IMG/VR virus record: IMGVR_UViG_3300028393_000294
Span: 1 to 26,406 of that record
Length of the DNA stretch: 26,406 bases
From: a virus
Strand: one strand, 5' to 3'
In this document: positions 7,489 through 14,387 of the stretch, in pieces
How positions within the stretch are numbered: position 1 is the first letter of the stretch
How the letters are laid out: every line of letters begins with the position of its first letter
Notes under the pieces: model-generated
The model's database searches: none
Told to the model about the DNA's origin: nothing
What the model saw: the letters and a program-made list of their open reading frames with translations, nothing else
Position numbers and translations under genes: made by a program

Positions 7489-7517
7489 TTGCTTTTATCA
7501 TAGAGGTACGCTATGTT
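7489..7517 (+). promoter_or_regulatory. promoter of the 7566 gene
   Basis: TTGCTT at 7489-7494 (weak -35), TATGTT at 7512-7517, spacing 17, TCATAGA in the spacer, TGTAAG at 7524. The weak -35 and the upstream site suggest activation. Confidence 0.65.
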
Positions 7518-7565
7518 TAGTTTTGTAAGTAAAACACTTACGACACCTAACAAGGGAGAAATGAA

Positions 7566-7919
7566 ATGGGTCAATACCATTCACTTGTCAATGTAGACAA
7601 GAAAGAAATTGTCAATCCACACCTACTAGGTATGGGCGCAAAGCAATACGAACACACAGGGTTCATTGGTTCACTATCTGATGTTCTCTACACGCTCGTC
7701 ACAACATCACCTGCTCGTGGTGGTGGCGACTACCCATTTACAGAAATTGCTGGTCGCTGGGTAGGCGACAGAGTTCTTGTAGTTGGCGACTACACAGAGG
7801 CAACAGATTTTCCAGAGTTCCCCAATCTGGCTGCTGAAACTCATAGTAGCGAAAGCCCCTTCACAGACATCTCCGAGATGTGTAATAAGGCGATGGAAGC
7901 AGTTCGGGCAAAATACTAA
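7566..7919 (+). CDS. conserved phage protein of unknown function (MGQYHSLVN type)
   Basis: The 117-residue protein begins MGQYHSLVNVDKKE and has a central AGRWVGD. The opening resembles a conserved hypothetical phage family I recall, without a known activity. ATG at 7566 was preferred to the ATG at 7561, which opens only a short frame. A terminator joined to the next promoter follows. Confidence 0.75.
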   Translation: MGQYHSLVNVDKKEIVNPHLLGMGAKQYEHTGFIGSLSDVLYTLVTTSPARGGGDYPFTEIAGRWVGDRVLVVGDYTEATDFPEFPNLAAETHSSESPFTDISEMCNKAMEAVRAKY

Positions 7920-7923
7920 TCAG

Positions 7924-7962
7924 GTCGGGGAAGCCTTGCGACACGCAGGGTTTCCCCCCGAT
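7924..7962 (+). terminator. terminator fused to the next promoter
   Basis: TCGGGGAAgcc pairs with gggTTTCCCCCCGA. The loop carries GCGACACGC, and TTTGACA of the next promoter starts directly after the stem. Confidence 0.7.
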
Positions 7963-7991
7963 TTGACAATGGAATAATAAGTCACTAATGT
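7963..7991 (+). promoter_or_regulatory. promoter of the repeated cassette
   Basis: TTGACA at 7963-7968, TAATGT at 7986-7991, spacing 17, TGTAAG at 7998. Near-identical to 2276 and 8487. Confidence 0.8.
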
Positions 7992-8033
7992 TTGTTATGT
8001 AAGATGAAGACACCAACAACAAGGGAGAAAAAC

Positions 8034-8447
8034 ATGTCAAAGACATTTGAGCAAGTTTGGGAAGATGTAAGAGCAGAGCTTGACGAAGCAAAGGGAATTG
8101 CTTTTGATGGTTGCCACAAGATTTACATTTTGATGGACCACGCACAGGTTCACGAGATGGCCGGCTATGGCTACGGAATTGACGACACACACCTAATCAC
8201 AGAACAAAGTATGACCCCTGCGGAAATGCTGGTCACAATCAAGAAGTGGTACGAAGATTCTTGTGGTCTTGAGTTTGTCCAGTCAGTAGCAACTGTTGAG
8301 GGCGACCCTAACAAGGGGTTTGACAACATAATCCCACAGGGATACAGAGAAGAGTTCTGCCAACTATGTGGCGAGTTCGGTGCTAACTACGATGGAACTT
8401 GTGACGAGTGCGCCGAAGAACACGACCAAGACGAAGACGACGAATAA
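8034..8447 (+). CDS. unknown protein with C-terminal zinc ribbon
   Basis: The 137-residue product has CQLC near residue 109 and CDEC near 122, followed by a strongly acidic tail. ATG at 8034 follows AAGGGAG; an upstream in-frame ATG at 7992 would extend it into the promoter leader. The N-terminal 100 residues match nothing I know. Confidence 0.72.
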   Translation: MSKTFEQVWEDVRAELDEAKGIAFDGCHKIYILMDHAQVHEMAGYGYGIDDTHLITEQSMTPAEMLVTIKKWYEDSCGLEFVQSVATVEGDPNKGFDNIIPQGYREEFCQLCGEFGANYDGTCDECAEEHDQDEDDE

Positions 8448-8454
8448 ATTGTTC

Positions 8455-8480
8455 GGGGGTCGGCGACACGCTGACCCCCA
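8455..8480 (+). terminator. hairpin terminator with GCGACACGC loop
   Basis: GGGGGTC (8455-8461) pairs with GACCCCC (8473-8479); the next promoter starts 7 bp later. There is no T run. Confidence 0.6.
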
Positions 8481-8486
8481 CTCAAT

Positions 8487-8515
8487 TTGACAAGGAAACA
8501 ATAAGTCAGTAATGT
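8487..8515 (+). promoter_or_regulatory. promoter of the repeated cassette
   Basis: TTGACA at 8487-8492, TAATGT at 8510-8515, spacing 17, TGTAAG at 8522. Confidence 0.8.
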
Positions 8516-8556
8516 TTCTTATGTAAGACAAAATGACACAAACAAGGGAGAACAAA

Positions 8557-8811
8557 ATGTCAGACACAATCGTAAACAGCGACACACGAGCTACTGCTCG
8601 CTACACGCTGGTACAAGCAATCCTAGAAGCCGACAATCGGGAAATAATTCTAGGTGCGCTAACTCAACTTGGCTACGAGTACGCAGTCACAGTTCAGGTT
8701 CGAGCAGAACAAAACGACAAAGAAAGCGCGGTGCGCTGGGCGCACGCTGCCAACGAAATTGGCACAATCTTGGCTTGCGCTGCCTACAACCTAGAAGACG
8801 AAGGGAACTAA
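8557..8811 (+). CDS. unknown 84-residue protein
   Basis: ATG at 8557 follows AAGGGAG. The product is predicted mostly helical and soluble. It leads an operon of five genes reaching to 9976 with small gaps or overlaps. No family recognised. Confidence 0.7.
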   Translation: MSDTIVNSDTRATARYTLVQAILEADNREIILGALTQLGYEYAVTVQVRAEQNDKESAVRWAHAANEIGTILACAAYNLEDEGN

Positions 8812-8815
8812 AGAA

Positions 8816-9088
8816 ATGACAAATGACAATTTTGCGGAAGAAGACCTACGCGCTCTACCAGATACCGTGCCAGATTATGTGGCACAACTGTTTGACCTGT
8901 CCGAGCAGATGCTACGCGCTGAGATGACAGGTTGGGCGGTAGAGGTGCGAGTAATCGCAAACTGCCTTGCTGAAGGCTTAGGGCTTTTTGAGTACGCAAC
9001 TGACAATAATGCGGTGCTTGACTCCGTGTATGTCAATGGTGACTTGATTGACTATGACAAAAACGGTAATCCGTTGGAAGCAGACTAA
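8816..9088 (+). CDS. unknown acidic 90-residue protein
   Basis: ATG at 8816, four bases after the previous stop, with AAGGGA further upstream. Acidic, mostly helical. No family recognised. Confidence 0.7.
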   Translation: MTNDNFAEEDLRALPDTVPDYVAQLFDLSEQMLRAEMTGWAVEVRVIANCLAEGLGLFEYATDNNAVLDSVYVNGDLIDYDKNGNPLEAD

Positions 9089-9095
9089 GGGGATA

Positions 9096-9320
9096 ATGAT
9101 GGAAAAAAATCTTCCAGAGCGCATAAATGTGATGAAAGTTATTTCGTATGATGTTCAGAACATTATGGAAAGTATTGTTGCTATGAATAGCGACAGAGAT
9201 TTTGACAGCATAACTTTAGAAGAAGTTATGGAACAGGTTGAGGCGTGGGTTCAAGAAGATTTCCCTGCCGACAGAATAAAGGATTTGATTATCCAAGACC
9301 AAGACGGAGAGGACATCTAA
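9096..9320 (+). CDS. unknown acidic 74-residue protein
   Basis: ATG at 9096 follows AAGGGG. Codons 2-5 fall in a GGAAAAAAA box (9101-9109) read as M-E-K-N. The stop overlaps the next ATG (TAATG at 9318-9322). Helical, family unknown. Confidence 0.68.
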   Translation: MMEKNLPERINVMKVISYDVQNIMESIVAMNSDRDFDSITLEEVMEQVEAWVQEDFPADRIKDLIIQDQDGEDI

Positions 9321-9556
9321 TGCCATACACAATCACAGCAGTAAGCGATGAAGGGCGAGTAGCTTTGGGAGGCCCGAAGAAGGGCGAACCGGTTGAGCAT
9401 CGCTGGGAAAAAAACTTTGATACCTTAGCCGAAGCGATTGAGGAATACGGCAAGTTCGTAGACCACGGTTTCGCTGCTTGGGAACGAGTCATAAGCATCA
9501 TTGACACGCACGGCGAGGTTCTTGCCAGCAAGACGCTCGTAACACCGACAGATTGA
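9320..9556 (+). CDS. unknown 78-residue protein
   Basis: Translationally coupled to the previous gene by overlap. A GGAAAAAAA box at 9406-9414 is read as W-E-K-N-F. The C-terminal half looks like a small alpha/beta fold; no family is assigned. Confidence 0.68.
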   Translation: MPYTITAVSDEGRVALGGPKKGEPVEHRWEKNFDTLAEAIEEYGKFVDHGFAAWERVISIIDTHGEVLASKTLVTPTD

Positions 9557-9562
9557 TGCGGT

Positions 9563-9976
9563 ATGGCTACGCTACTGATTTCGTGGAACAAACATAATGA
9601 GCCGGTGACGGAGGCTACTGATGCTGCTTTCTATCGCGTCTACGGACACGACTTGGTAGGCACGGTCTTCTTGGACGGTGTGGAGTACGCGCACATTTAT
9701 TGTGACGGCGAGATGCGGTTGTATCCAGCAGAAGACAATCCAGAACAGCAAGTGCTACGCGATTGTCTTGACCTAGCTGATGTTGGGATTTTGACTGACA
9801 AGCAACTCTTTGATGCGGTGGAAAAAAATTTATGGACCTGGGACATGAACCCCTGGTTTGATTTCTATTTAGCTGACGGAACGCATCTGGACATTGTGTG
9901 CGACACCATTGACGAGGCGGTTTCGGTCGCAGAGTTTATGGCAAATCAAGACGGCTCGGAAGAGGAAGAAATTTGA
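9563..9976 (+). CDS. unknown 137-residue protein
   Basis: ATG at 9563 lies six bases after the previous stop, with only a weak ribosome site, so it probably relies on coupling. The product is acidic and aromatic-rich with an acidic tail. A GGAAAAAAA box at 9820-9828 is read as V-E-K-N-L. Confidence 0.65.
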   Translation: MATLLISWNKHNEPVTEATDAAFYRVYGHDLVGTVFLDGVEYAHIYCDGEMRLYPAEDNPEQQVLRDCLDLADVGILTDKQLFDAVEKNLWTWDMNPWFDFYLADGTHLDIVCDTIDEAVSVAEFMANQDGSEEEEI

Positions 9977-10002
9977 TAACGAAATTGTTATCAAAATAAT
10001 CT
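9973..10002. promoter_or_regulatory. upstream palindromic site
   Basis: TTGATAAC (9973-9980) and GTTATCAA (9987-9994) are perfect inverted arms, followed by AATAATCT. It overlaps the end of the 9563 gene and lies 9 bp before the next -35 box. Confidence 0.6.
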
Positions 10003-10011
10003 AGTTTCGGG

Positions 10012-10040
10012 TTGCGTCTGTCATAGATGTATGCTAGATT
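10012..10040 (+). promoter_or_regulatory. promoter of the structured leader
   Basis: TTGCGT at 10012-10017, TAGATT at 10035-10040, spacing 17, TGC extended -10 and TCATAGA in the spacer. The predicted start at about 10047 coincides with the first base of the leader's closing stem. Confidence 0.7.
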
Positions 10041-10046
10041 ATTTCT

Positions 10047-10151
10047 TGTAAGGTGGTGAGAGTCACTCTCTAAGCTAGGCGGAGCAAGTGCCGAACAGAT
10101 ACCTGCTAAGACAGAGGTCAGACTTCCGAAGTCCACCGCGGCCACCTTACA
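10047..10151 (+). ncRNA. riboswitch-like structured 5' leader
   Basis: TGTAAGGTGG (10047-10056) pairs perfectly with CCACCTTACA (10142-10151). Inside are GAGAG/CTCTC, GGCG/TGCC, and GGT-GACTT/AAGTC-ACC hairpins, so a multi-branch fold is likely. The outer stem starts at the predicted transcript start and ends about 10 nt before AAGGGAG of the 10174 gene. It matches no riboswitch consensus I could recall. Confidence 0.65.
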
Positions 10152-10173
10152 CTTACAACAAAGGGAGAAATAC

Positions 10174-10650
10174 ATGCACATTGGACACATCTTGTTAGTT
10201 GAGGCAGAGAGCCTTGACGAAGCAAAAGCAGAGGTGAACCACCGGCTAGACGAAGGATACTTTCGCTGGTCAGACTGGTCAGAAATCGGCGGTCGCTACA
10301 TTGACTTTTATGTAGACGGCGACTCGCTACGGTACTCAGATAATCCTGAAAAGGCAGAGCAAGCGATTGCGACAGCCGAAGGTTTCCGTGAGGAGTGCTT
10401 AGAGCGTTACATTGACAGATGCGTAAAGGCTGGCATCACCATTGAGGGGCTTGATGTACCGAAGGATACAAAACAATCGTTTGATGTGTATCCGCTTTAC
10501 AAGGCGGCACAGATTGCGACAGGGCTGAACTGCGAAGAAACTTATGTCTACGACATAACTTACTCAAGTCAAGAACTTGACGACTTCCGCAAGCGAGTTG
10601 CGGATAATCCAGAGAACCAATACCTAATCGTGGTGGACTTTCACCACTAA
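10174..10650 (+). CDS. unknown 158-residue protein under the structured leader
   Basis: ATG at 10174 follows AAGGGAG. The protein has a WSDWSEIGGRY segment near residue 35, similar to 'GGRW' proteins seen in other phages, and the 7566 product has a comparable AGRW. Its last codons form a GTGGTG/CACCAC hairpin at 10630-10647. Function unknown. Expression is probably controlled by the leader RNA. Confidence 0.7.
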   Translation: MHIGHILLVEAESLDEAKAEVNHRLDEGYFRWSDWSEIGGRYIDFYVDGDSLRYSDNPEKAEQAIATAEGFREECLERYIDRCVKAGITIEGLDVPKDTKQSFDVYPLYKAAQIATGLNCEETYVYDITYSSQELDDFRKRVADNPENQYLIVVDFHH

Positions 10651-10665
10651 AACTCCCAGCGAATT

Positions 10666-10695
10666 GGGGTCGGGCATCAGCTCGGCCCCTTTTTG
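10666..10695 (+). terminator. intrinsic terminator
   Basis: GGGGTCG (10666-10672) pairs with CGGCCCC (10683-10689), then TTTTT. Confidence 0.8.
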
Positions 10696-10696
10696 T

Positions 10697-10726
10697 TTGC
10701 GCCGGTCAGCTGGCTGCTGGTATGAT
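10697..10726 (+). promoter_or_regulatory. promoter of the basic peptide gene
   Basis: TTGCGC at 10697-10702 and TATGAT at 10721-10726, spacing 18; similar to the promoter at 14157. Confidence 0.5.
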
Positions 10727-10759
10727 GATGCTAGGAAAAAAATTATGGAGGTGTATCTC

Positions 10760-10915
10760 GTGCCGAAGAAGAAGAAGCCGCTTGACAAACTTGTCCGGTC
10801 GCGGGGAAACTATGTTCTCAACCAAAAATCATTTGTGTTTCTGGACCGGAGGACACGGAGAAATCGTGATAAAAGTTCCCAGCAGCGACACGCAATAAAA
10901 GAAAGTTCTGAATAA
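10760..10915 (+). CDS. very basic 51-residue peptide
   Basis: GTG at 10760 has a perfect GGAGG eight or so bases upstream; an ATG at 10745 directly after a GGAAAAAAA box (10734-10742) is an alternative start. The product begins MPKKKKPLDK and is lysine/arginine-rich throughout, as expected of a nucleic-acid-binding peptide. Family unknown. Confidence 0.5.
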   Translation: MPKKKKPLDKLVRSRGNYVLNQKSFVFLDRRTRRNRDKSSQQRHAIKESSE

Positions 10916-10916
10916 T

Positions 10917-10946
10917 TAGGTATTTGTCATAGACCTATGCTAAAGT
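10917..10946 (+). promoter_or_regulatory. extended -10 promoter
   Basis: TCATAGA at 10927 and TGC-TAAAGT at 10938-10946. No good -35 box is present. GACACGC lies at about 10886. Confidence 0.55.
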
Positions 10947-10975
10947 ATCTACATAAGGGAAAAAGGAGAAACCCC

Positions 10976-11209
10976 ATGAAGTGGAAAACAGTACGAAGCG
11001 TAGTAGACAACAAGGTACGCGGTTATGACAGCGTGGACTTAGTTGATGGTCGCTCAATCTCAATCAGTCGGTGGAACACCAAGTTGTACCCAGATTGCTG
11101 GTCGGTTCATCACCCACGCATTGAGGCGCACAAATTGGACAACAATCGGGCTTTCTTTAGCACTCTTGCTAAGGCAAAAGAGTTCGCAGAAACTCTCGTC
11201 CGGTCCTAG
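10976..11209 (+). CDS. unknown basic 77-residue protein
   Basis: ATG at 10976 follows AAGGAG. The product is basic with several tryptophans and histidines. Monocistronic between two promoters. No family recognised. Confidence 0.65.
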   Translation: MKWKTVRSVVDNKVRGYDSVDLVDGRSISISRWNTKLYPDCWSVHHPRIEAHKLDNNRAFFSTLAKAKEFAETLVRS

Positions 11210-11230
11210 AAAAATAAATACCAAATAGAC

Positions 11231-11259
11231 TTGACACGGCTCTATGATACGATTAGTAT
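11231..11259 (+). promoter_or_regulatory. promoter of the zinc-ribbon operon
   Basis: TTGACA at 11231-11236, TAGTAT at 11254-11259, spacing 17, TCTATGA in the spacer. GATACGA/TATCGTA inverted repeats overlap the -10 box, so a repressor could bind here. TGTAAG at 11267. Confidence 0.7.
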
Positions 11260-11300
11260 CGTAGATGTAAGACAAACACACAAACAAAAGGGAGAAAGAA

Positions 11301-11474
11301 ATGACAAACACAATCACAATCAAGTTTGCGGCAGACCGGGTTCTGACTCAACAAGAGATTGACAATCTTGCTAACGCTCTTTACGCACAGGTACAAGAGC
11401 CAGCAGATGAGTTCGGTGATGATGAAACTTACACCACCAGCGACATCGAGATTGACTTAGAGGTGGAGGCATAA
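11301..11474 (+). CDS. unknown acidic 57-residue protein
   Basis: ATG at 11301 follows AAGGGAG. Acidic C-terminal half, no recognised domain. First of five genes joined by start-stop overlaps up to 12265. Confidence 0.65.
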   Translation: MTNTITIKFAADRVLTQQEIDNLANALYAQVQEPADEFGDDETYTTSDIEIDLEVEA

Positions 11475-11635
11475 TGAGTCGTGACTTGATAGTAAAAGGA
11501 AATGGTGCTTGTTGCGCCAACTGCGGCAAGTCTAAAGTTAGTCCGTTTGTTCTACTTGGCTACAAGGTTTGGGCTTGCGACTCAACTTGCGGTAGAGATG
11601 CGGTACACAAAACAATCTACGGAGCGAGAGTGTGA
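11474..11635 (+). CDS. 53-residue zinc-finger mini-protein
   Basis: TAATG overlap with the previous gene. The product has CCANC near residue 13 and a second cysteine pair near 35-39, consistent with a zinc site. It overlaps the next gene (TGATG). Confidence 0.68.
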   Translation: MSRDLIVKGNGACCANCGKSKVSPFVLLGYKVWACDSTCGRDAVHKTIYGARV

Positions 11636-11835
11636 TGAACAAAATTGAGATACCGGTCGGCACGACTTGCGAAAGTTGTGACGAGGTAGATGCCACAGTT
11701 GTAGATGACCATAGCGGTTGGCTATTAGCATCTTTTTACTGCGCGGATTGCGTGGAAAAAAGGCAAGATGCTTATGACCCAACACCTAGTTCGTATAGCA
11801 TCATTGTTGAGAACGAATACGGAAGGGTGTTCTAA
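11635..11835 (+). CDS. 66-residue zinc-ribbon mini-protein
   Basis: CESC near residue 12 and CADC near 36 make a zinc-ribbon pattern. ATG at 11635 is preferred to the GTG at 11632 because it gives the standard TGATG overlap. It overlaps the next gene by one base. Confidence 0.68.
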   Translation: MNKIEIPVGTTCESCDEVDATVVDDHSGWLLASFYCADCVEKRQDAYDPTPSSYSIIVENEYGRVF

Positions 11836-11933
11836 TGAGGTGTCCTAAATGCGGTACTGAGCCGCACACGCCGGTACAAATACAACGCAAGGGCATGTGC
11901 CGCTGGTGCGAAGAAGAGGTAGCAGCGAAATGA
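11835..11933 (+). CDS. 32-residue zinc-ribbon peptide
   Basis: The peptide begins MRCPKCG and has CRWC near residue 22, so nearly the whole protein is one zinc ribbon. It is coupled on both sides by overlapping start and stop codons. Confidence 0.6.
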   Translation: MRCPKCGTEPHTPVQIQRKGMCRWCEEEVAAK

Positions 11934-12265
11934 GTTGGGAAAAAAATTTTAGTGATGTGCAGCCAGAAGATGTTGGTTCGGTCCTGGTTGCGGCTTCGGA
12001 AACAAATAAATACCAGCTCGGCGTTGATGCGGTAGAACTGGCGATAAAACACGGCTATGACATTGTTCTTGATGTGTGGAATCAAGACAAGCCAACCTTT
12101 CTTGCCGGACACGCCACACCTGAGATGCTTGATGACCTAAGCGTTGTTGTTGATTTCGCAATCCAATACCTTGAGGAAAAGTTGCCAGATGGTTTTTACC
12201 TTGATGCGGATACAAAAACAGGAATAGTTTTGCGACACGCCGACCACGATTTGACATTGGAATAG
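11930..12265 (+). CDS. unknown 111-residue protein, last of the operon
   Basis: ATG at 11930 overlaps the previous TGA (ATGA). Codons 3-7 lie in a GGAAAAAAA box (11938-11946) read as W-E-K-N-F. The last codons contain the TTGACA of the next promoter, so coding and regulatory sequence share bases. No family assigned. Confidence 0.65.
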   Translation: MSWEKNFSDVQPEDVGSVLVAASETNKYQLGVDAVELAIKHGYDIVLDVWNQDKPTFLAGHATPEMLDDLSVVVDFAIQYLEEKLPDGFYLDADTKTGIVLRHADHDLTLE

Positions 12266-12279
12266 AAATAAGCAATAAT
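12251..12279 (+). promoter_or_regulatory. promoter inside the 3' end of a gene
   Basis: TTGACA at 12251-12256 lies within the 11930 gene; AATAAT at 12274-12279, spacing 17. GACACGC at 12234. Confidence 0.6.
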
Positions 12280-12308
12280 GGTGTTATCACAAAGGGAGAG
12301 GTGAGAAA

Positions 12309-12455
12309 ATGAACACAGTTTCATGCACTAAGTGCGCTAAAGAGATTGACCGTTTAGAGGTCTTTCCGAAGGGCGTATGCCTAGACTGTCACGCAGAAAC
12401 CTTCGTAATGCCAACAGCAGACGAATTGGTTGCTATGTGGGGTGGCAAGGCGTAA
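12309..12455 (+). CDS. 48-residue zinc-ribbon mini-protein
   Basis: ATG at 12309 follows AAGGGAG. CTKC near residue 6 and CLDC near 24 form the zinc-ribbon pattern; the tail is helical. Confidence 0.68.
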   Translation: MNTVSCTKCAKEIDRLEVFPKGVCLDCHAETFVMPTADELVAMWGGKA

Positions 12456-12465
12456 TTAAGATGTT

Positions 12466-12491
12466 GGGGGTGGGGCGAAAGTCTCACCCCC
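12466..12491 (+). terminator. hairpin terminator
   Basis: GGGGGTG (12466-12472) pairs with CACCCCC (12485-12491). An A-rich rather than T-rich tract follows, so efficiency is uncertain. Confidence 0.55.
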
Positions 12492-12536
12492 TACAAAAAA
12501 ACCAAAATGACAAAATGACAAAAGGAGAAATGCCAG

Positions 12537-12947
12537 ATGGCAAATTACTACGGCGTTACACGCAGCAATTATTTTGCGGTGAAGAATGAAGAAGAGTTCC
12601 GTGCGGAGATTGCGAATCTTCCGGTGGAGCTGATTGAGGCAAAAGAAGAAGGAAAAAAAGTTTTCGGATTCATTGACTCAGACTCAGATGGCGGCGGAGA
12701 CATCTTCTCTCGCTGGAATGAAGAGACAGAAACACACGAAGAGGTTGATTGGGAGGCGTTCTTCCAAAAGCATCTCGCAGATGATTGGGTTGCCATCATT
12801 GTTTCTTCTGGCGCAGAAAAGCACCGATACATAAATGGTTTTGCGGTTGCTTACAACAACAAGGGCGAGAGTCGTTCGGTTGGTGTTGAGGACATCTACA
12901 GACTTTCTGAAGATTTAGGTTCTCGCCGGACTCACGCAAGTTATTAA
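12537..12947 (+). CDS. conserved phage protein of unknown function
   Basis: ATG at 12537 has AGGAG ten bases upstream; the ATG at 12530 is too close to it. The 136-residue protein begins MANYYGVTRSNYFAVK, an opening I have seen in other phage hypothetical proteins, and has a central DSDGGGD acidic loop. A GGAAAAAAA box at 12651-12659 is read as E-G-K-K-V. No activity known. Confidence 0.7.
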   Translation: MANYYGVTRSNYFAVKNEEEFRAEIANLPVELIEAKEEGKKVFGFIDSDSDGGGDIFSRWNEETETHEEVDWEAFFQKHLADDWVAIIVSSGAEKHRYINGFAVAYNNKGESRSVGVEDIYRLSEDLGSRRTHASY

Positions 12948-12973
12948 AAAATAATAATTCAGGAGGGGTGGAC

Positions 12974-13003
12974 TTGACAGTCTGCCCCTTCTGGGTTTAT
13001 CAT
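12974..13003 (+). promoter_or_regulatory. promoter whose -35 lies in a hairpin loop
   Basis: TTGACA at 12974-12979, TATCAT at 12998-13003, spacing 18. CAGGAGGGG before and CCCCTTCTG after the -35 can pair, so the upstream gene's terminator hairpin would enclose it. Confidence 0.6.
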
Positions 13004-13034
13004 AGAGGTATCAGCTCAAACAAAGGAGAAAACA

Positions 13035-13379
13035 ATGAGCAAGCAAGGGACAGCACTAATTTTAACCTCGATGATGCGGTCAGAAGAAAAGACATTCACC
13101 ATTGGTGATTCATACCAGATGATACGAGATGCCGTTGATGGGTACATTGAGTGCGTACATCTACCATCTATTGGCGTTGACATGTGGTGTAACGAAGAAG
13201 GAAAACTTATCGGTCTTCCACAAAATGATTTCGCATCTTTATTCTTCCAAAAAGAATACGGCGTATTTGATTCCGTGCGTGGAGATGTTATCTTCACTGG
13301 TGGAGTAGACAAAGAAGGCGAAACTCTTGGGCTTACGGACACACAACTTGATGAACTAAAGAAACGGTTGGGGGTGTAA
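13035..13379 (+). CDS. DUF3846-like protein
   Basis: The 114-residue protein has the pattern I recall for DUF3846: a Y-x-x-I-x-x-A-V-D-G-Y-I-E start, a central DMWCNEEGKL at about residues 49-58, PQNDFA, then GDVIFTGG. The family is widespread in phages and plasmids; function unknown. ATG at 13035 follows AAAGGAG. The stop overlaps the next ATG (TAATG). Confidence 0.75.
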   Translation: MSKQGTALILTSMMRSEEKTFTIGDSYQMIRDAVDGYIECVHLPSIGVDMWCNEEGKLIGLPQNDFASLFFQKEYGVFDSVRGDVIFTGGVDKEGETLGLTDTQLDELKKRLGV

Positions 13380-13633
13380 TGATGAGGGACATTGAGCTCC
13401 GCCTGAGCGCGGAAAAAAAGTCATCTAGATGGGAACTCCAGGTGTATGACCCCAATGTCGCGCATCAGATTGGGCAGCAGGAAAAAAAGTTTGATAGTGT
13501 CGGCCACGCGGAAGTTTGGCTGGAAGTTTTCTCCAGCAGCAGCATTAAAGTTATGGACCTTGGAGCATCTACCGTTCTTCGTGCGCTTGCTCCGGCTGAA
13601 GACTTCAACCTTGAGAAAATACTTGCTGGATAA
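13379..13633 (+). CDS. unknown 84-residue protein with two A-boxes
   Basis: ATG at 13379 overlaps the previous stop (a second ATG follows at 13382). The gene carries two GGAAAAAAA boxes, 13411 and 13480, both read as E-K-K, 69 bp apart. Soluble, no recognised domain. Confidence 0.62.
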   Translation: MMRDIELRLSAEKKSSRWELQVYDPNVAHQIGQQEKKFDSVGHAEVWLEVFSSSSIKVMDLGASTVLRALAPAEDFNLEKILAG

Positions 13634-13635
13634 AC

Positions 13636-13664
13636 TTGACACAAGCATCATAGAGGCGTATTAT
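13636..13664 (+). promoter_or_regulatory. promoter with TATCGC leader hairpin
   Basis: TTGACA at 13636-13641, TATTAT at 13659-13664, spacing 17, TCATAGA in the spacer. The transcript leader holds TATCGC/GCGATA (13670-13687); a related ACTTATCGCA leader follows the 14679 promoter. Confidence 0.75.
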
Positions 13665-13703
13665 TTACTTATCGCAACAAGGCGATACTGAAGGGAGACT
13701 CAC

Positions 13704-14093
13704 ATGAGTGAGATTCAGACTGCGGAGAAGGTTGTTATCTCAAACAACTGCTCCTGCGAAAATGAAGACGGAAGTTACACAACTGAGTGTTTCGGCTGCT
13801 ACGAAGATGCGGTGTACGAACTTGACCAACTAATGAAGAACTGGGTTGAGGCTCAAGGCAACGAACTCACCAACACAGTACGCATTGAGGGTTCGGCTAT
13901 GGGTTGGACAAGAGCCGAAGGCTATGCCGTGGTTGAGTTTGACGAAGTGTTTAATGCGCTCAAACTTAATGGCGACTGGACGCTGACTCTCAAACTAGAA
14001 GGCGCAACGCTGACTGCGGTGCGTACCTCACACGACGAGCCAACTGGCGCGTCATTCACTTTCGCGTTCATTCCGGACGACGAGCAAGATTAA
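13704..14093 (+). CDS. unknown 129-residue protein with N-terminal cysteines
   Basis: ATG at 13704 follows AAGGGAG. Residues 16-32 contain four cysteines (CSC then CFGC), which may bind zinc; the rest looks beta-rich and acidic. Monocistronic, ending in a clear terminator. Confidence 0.68.
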   Translation: MSEIQTAEKVVISNNCSCENEDGSYTTECFGCYEDAVYELDQLMKNWVEAQGNELTNTVRIEGSAMGWTRAEGYAVVEFDEVFNALKLNGDWTLTLKLEGATLTAVRTSHDEPTGASFTFAFIPDDEQD

Positions 14094-14111
14094 CCCTTGC
14101 GCCCCCTGAAG

Positions 14112-14142
14112 AAAGCCCTCACCGAAAGGTGGGGGTTTTTCT
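14112..14142 (+). terminator. intrinsic terminator
   Basis: CCCTCACC-GAAA-GGTGGGGG followed by TTTTT. Confidence 0.85.
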
Positions 14143-14156
14143 TTGGCGTGTTCGGT

Positions 14157-14186
14157 TTGCTTTTTGTCGGTGGTTGGGTGTATGAT
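14157..14186 (+). promoter_or_regulatory. promoter of the 14229 gene
   Basis: TTGCTT at 14157-14162 and TATGAT at 14181-14186, spacing 18. Confidence 0.55.
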
Positions 14187-14192
14187 GAGTTT

Positions 14193-14213
14193 ATGAAGTT
14201 AGGGAAACTTCAT
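14193..14213 (+). promoter_or_regulatory. ATGAAG leader hairpin, copy 1
   Basis: ATGAAGTT-aggga-AACTTCAT forms a hairpin immediately before AAGGAGA of the gene. Copies stand at 15584-15605 and, on the minus strand, about 20037-20057. Confidence 0.65.
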
Positions 14214-14228
14214 AGAAGGAGAAACAAA

Positions 14229-14387
14229 GTGAACTACACGATAAGACTCACGCAGACAACTGCTTGGGAAGTAGAAGTCGAGGCAGATGACGAAGCACAA
14301 GCAATGGAACTTACAAAGGACTGGGGACGAGACGAACTCAGCGATGAAGAGATTGTGAGTAATTGTTGGGATACGGAAGTCCGATGA
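14229..14387 (+). CDS. unknown 52-residue protein (MNY/MNW type)
   Basis: GTG at 14229 lies after AAGGAGA. The product resembles the leftward gene at 24796-24978 (both start MN-aromatic-x-I/V-x, then an acidic D-D/E-E-A/S-Q-A-helix), so the two are probably distant paralogues. The stop overlaps the next ATG (ATGA). Confidence 0.6.
   Translation: MNYTIRLTQTTAWEVEVEADDEAQAMELTKDWGRDELSDEEIVSNCWDTEVR

Noticed and set aside
10047-10151. Known riboswitch or group I intron
   Set aside because: The conserved cores of TPP, cobalamin, SAM, c-di-GMP, lysine and glycine classes, and intron P3/P7 elements, do not fit; an Infernal scan against Rfam would be decisive.
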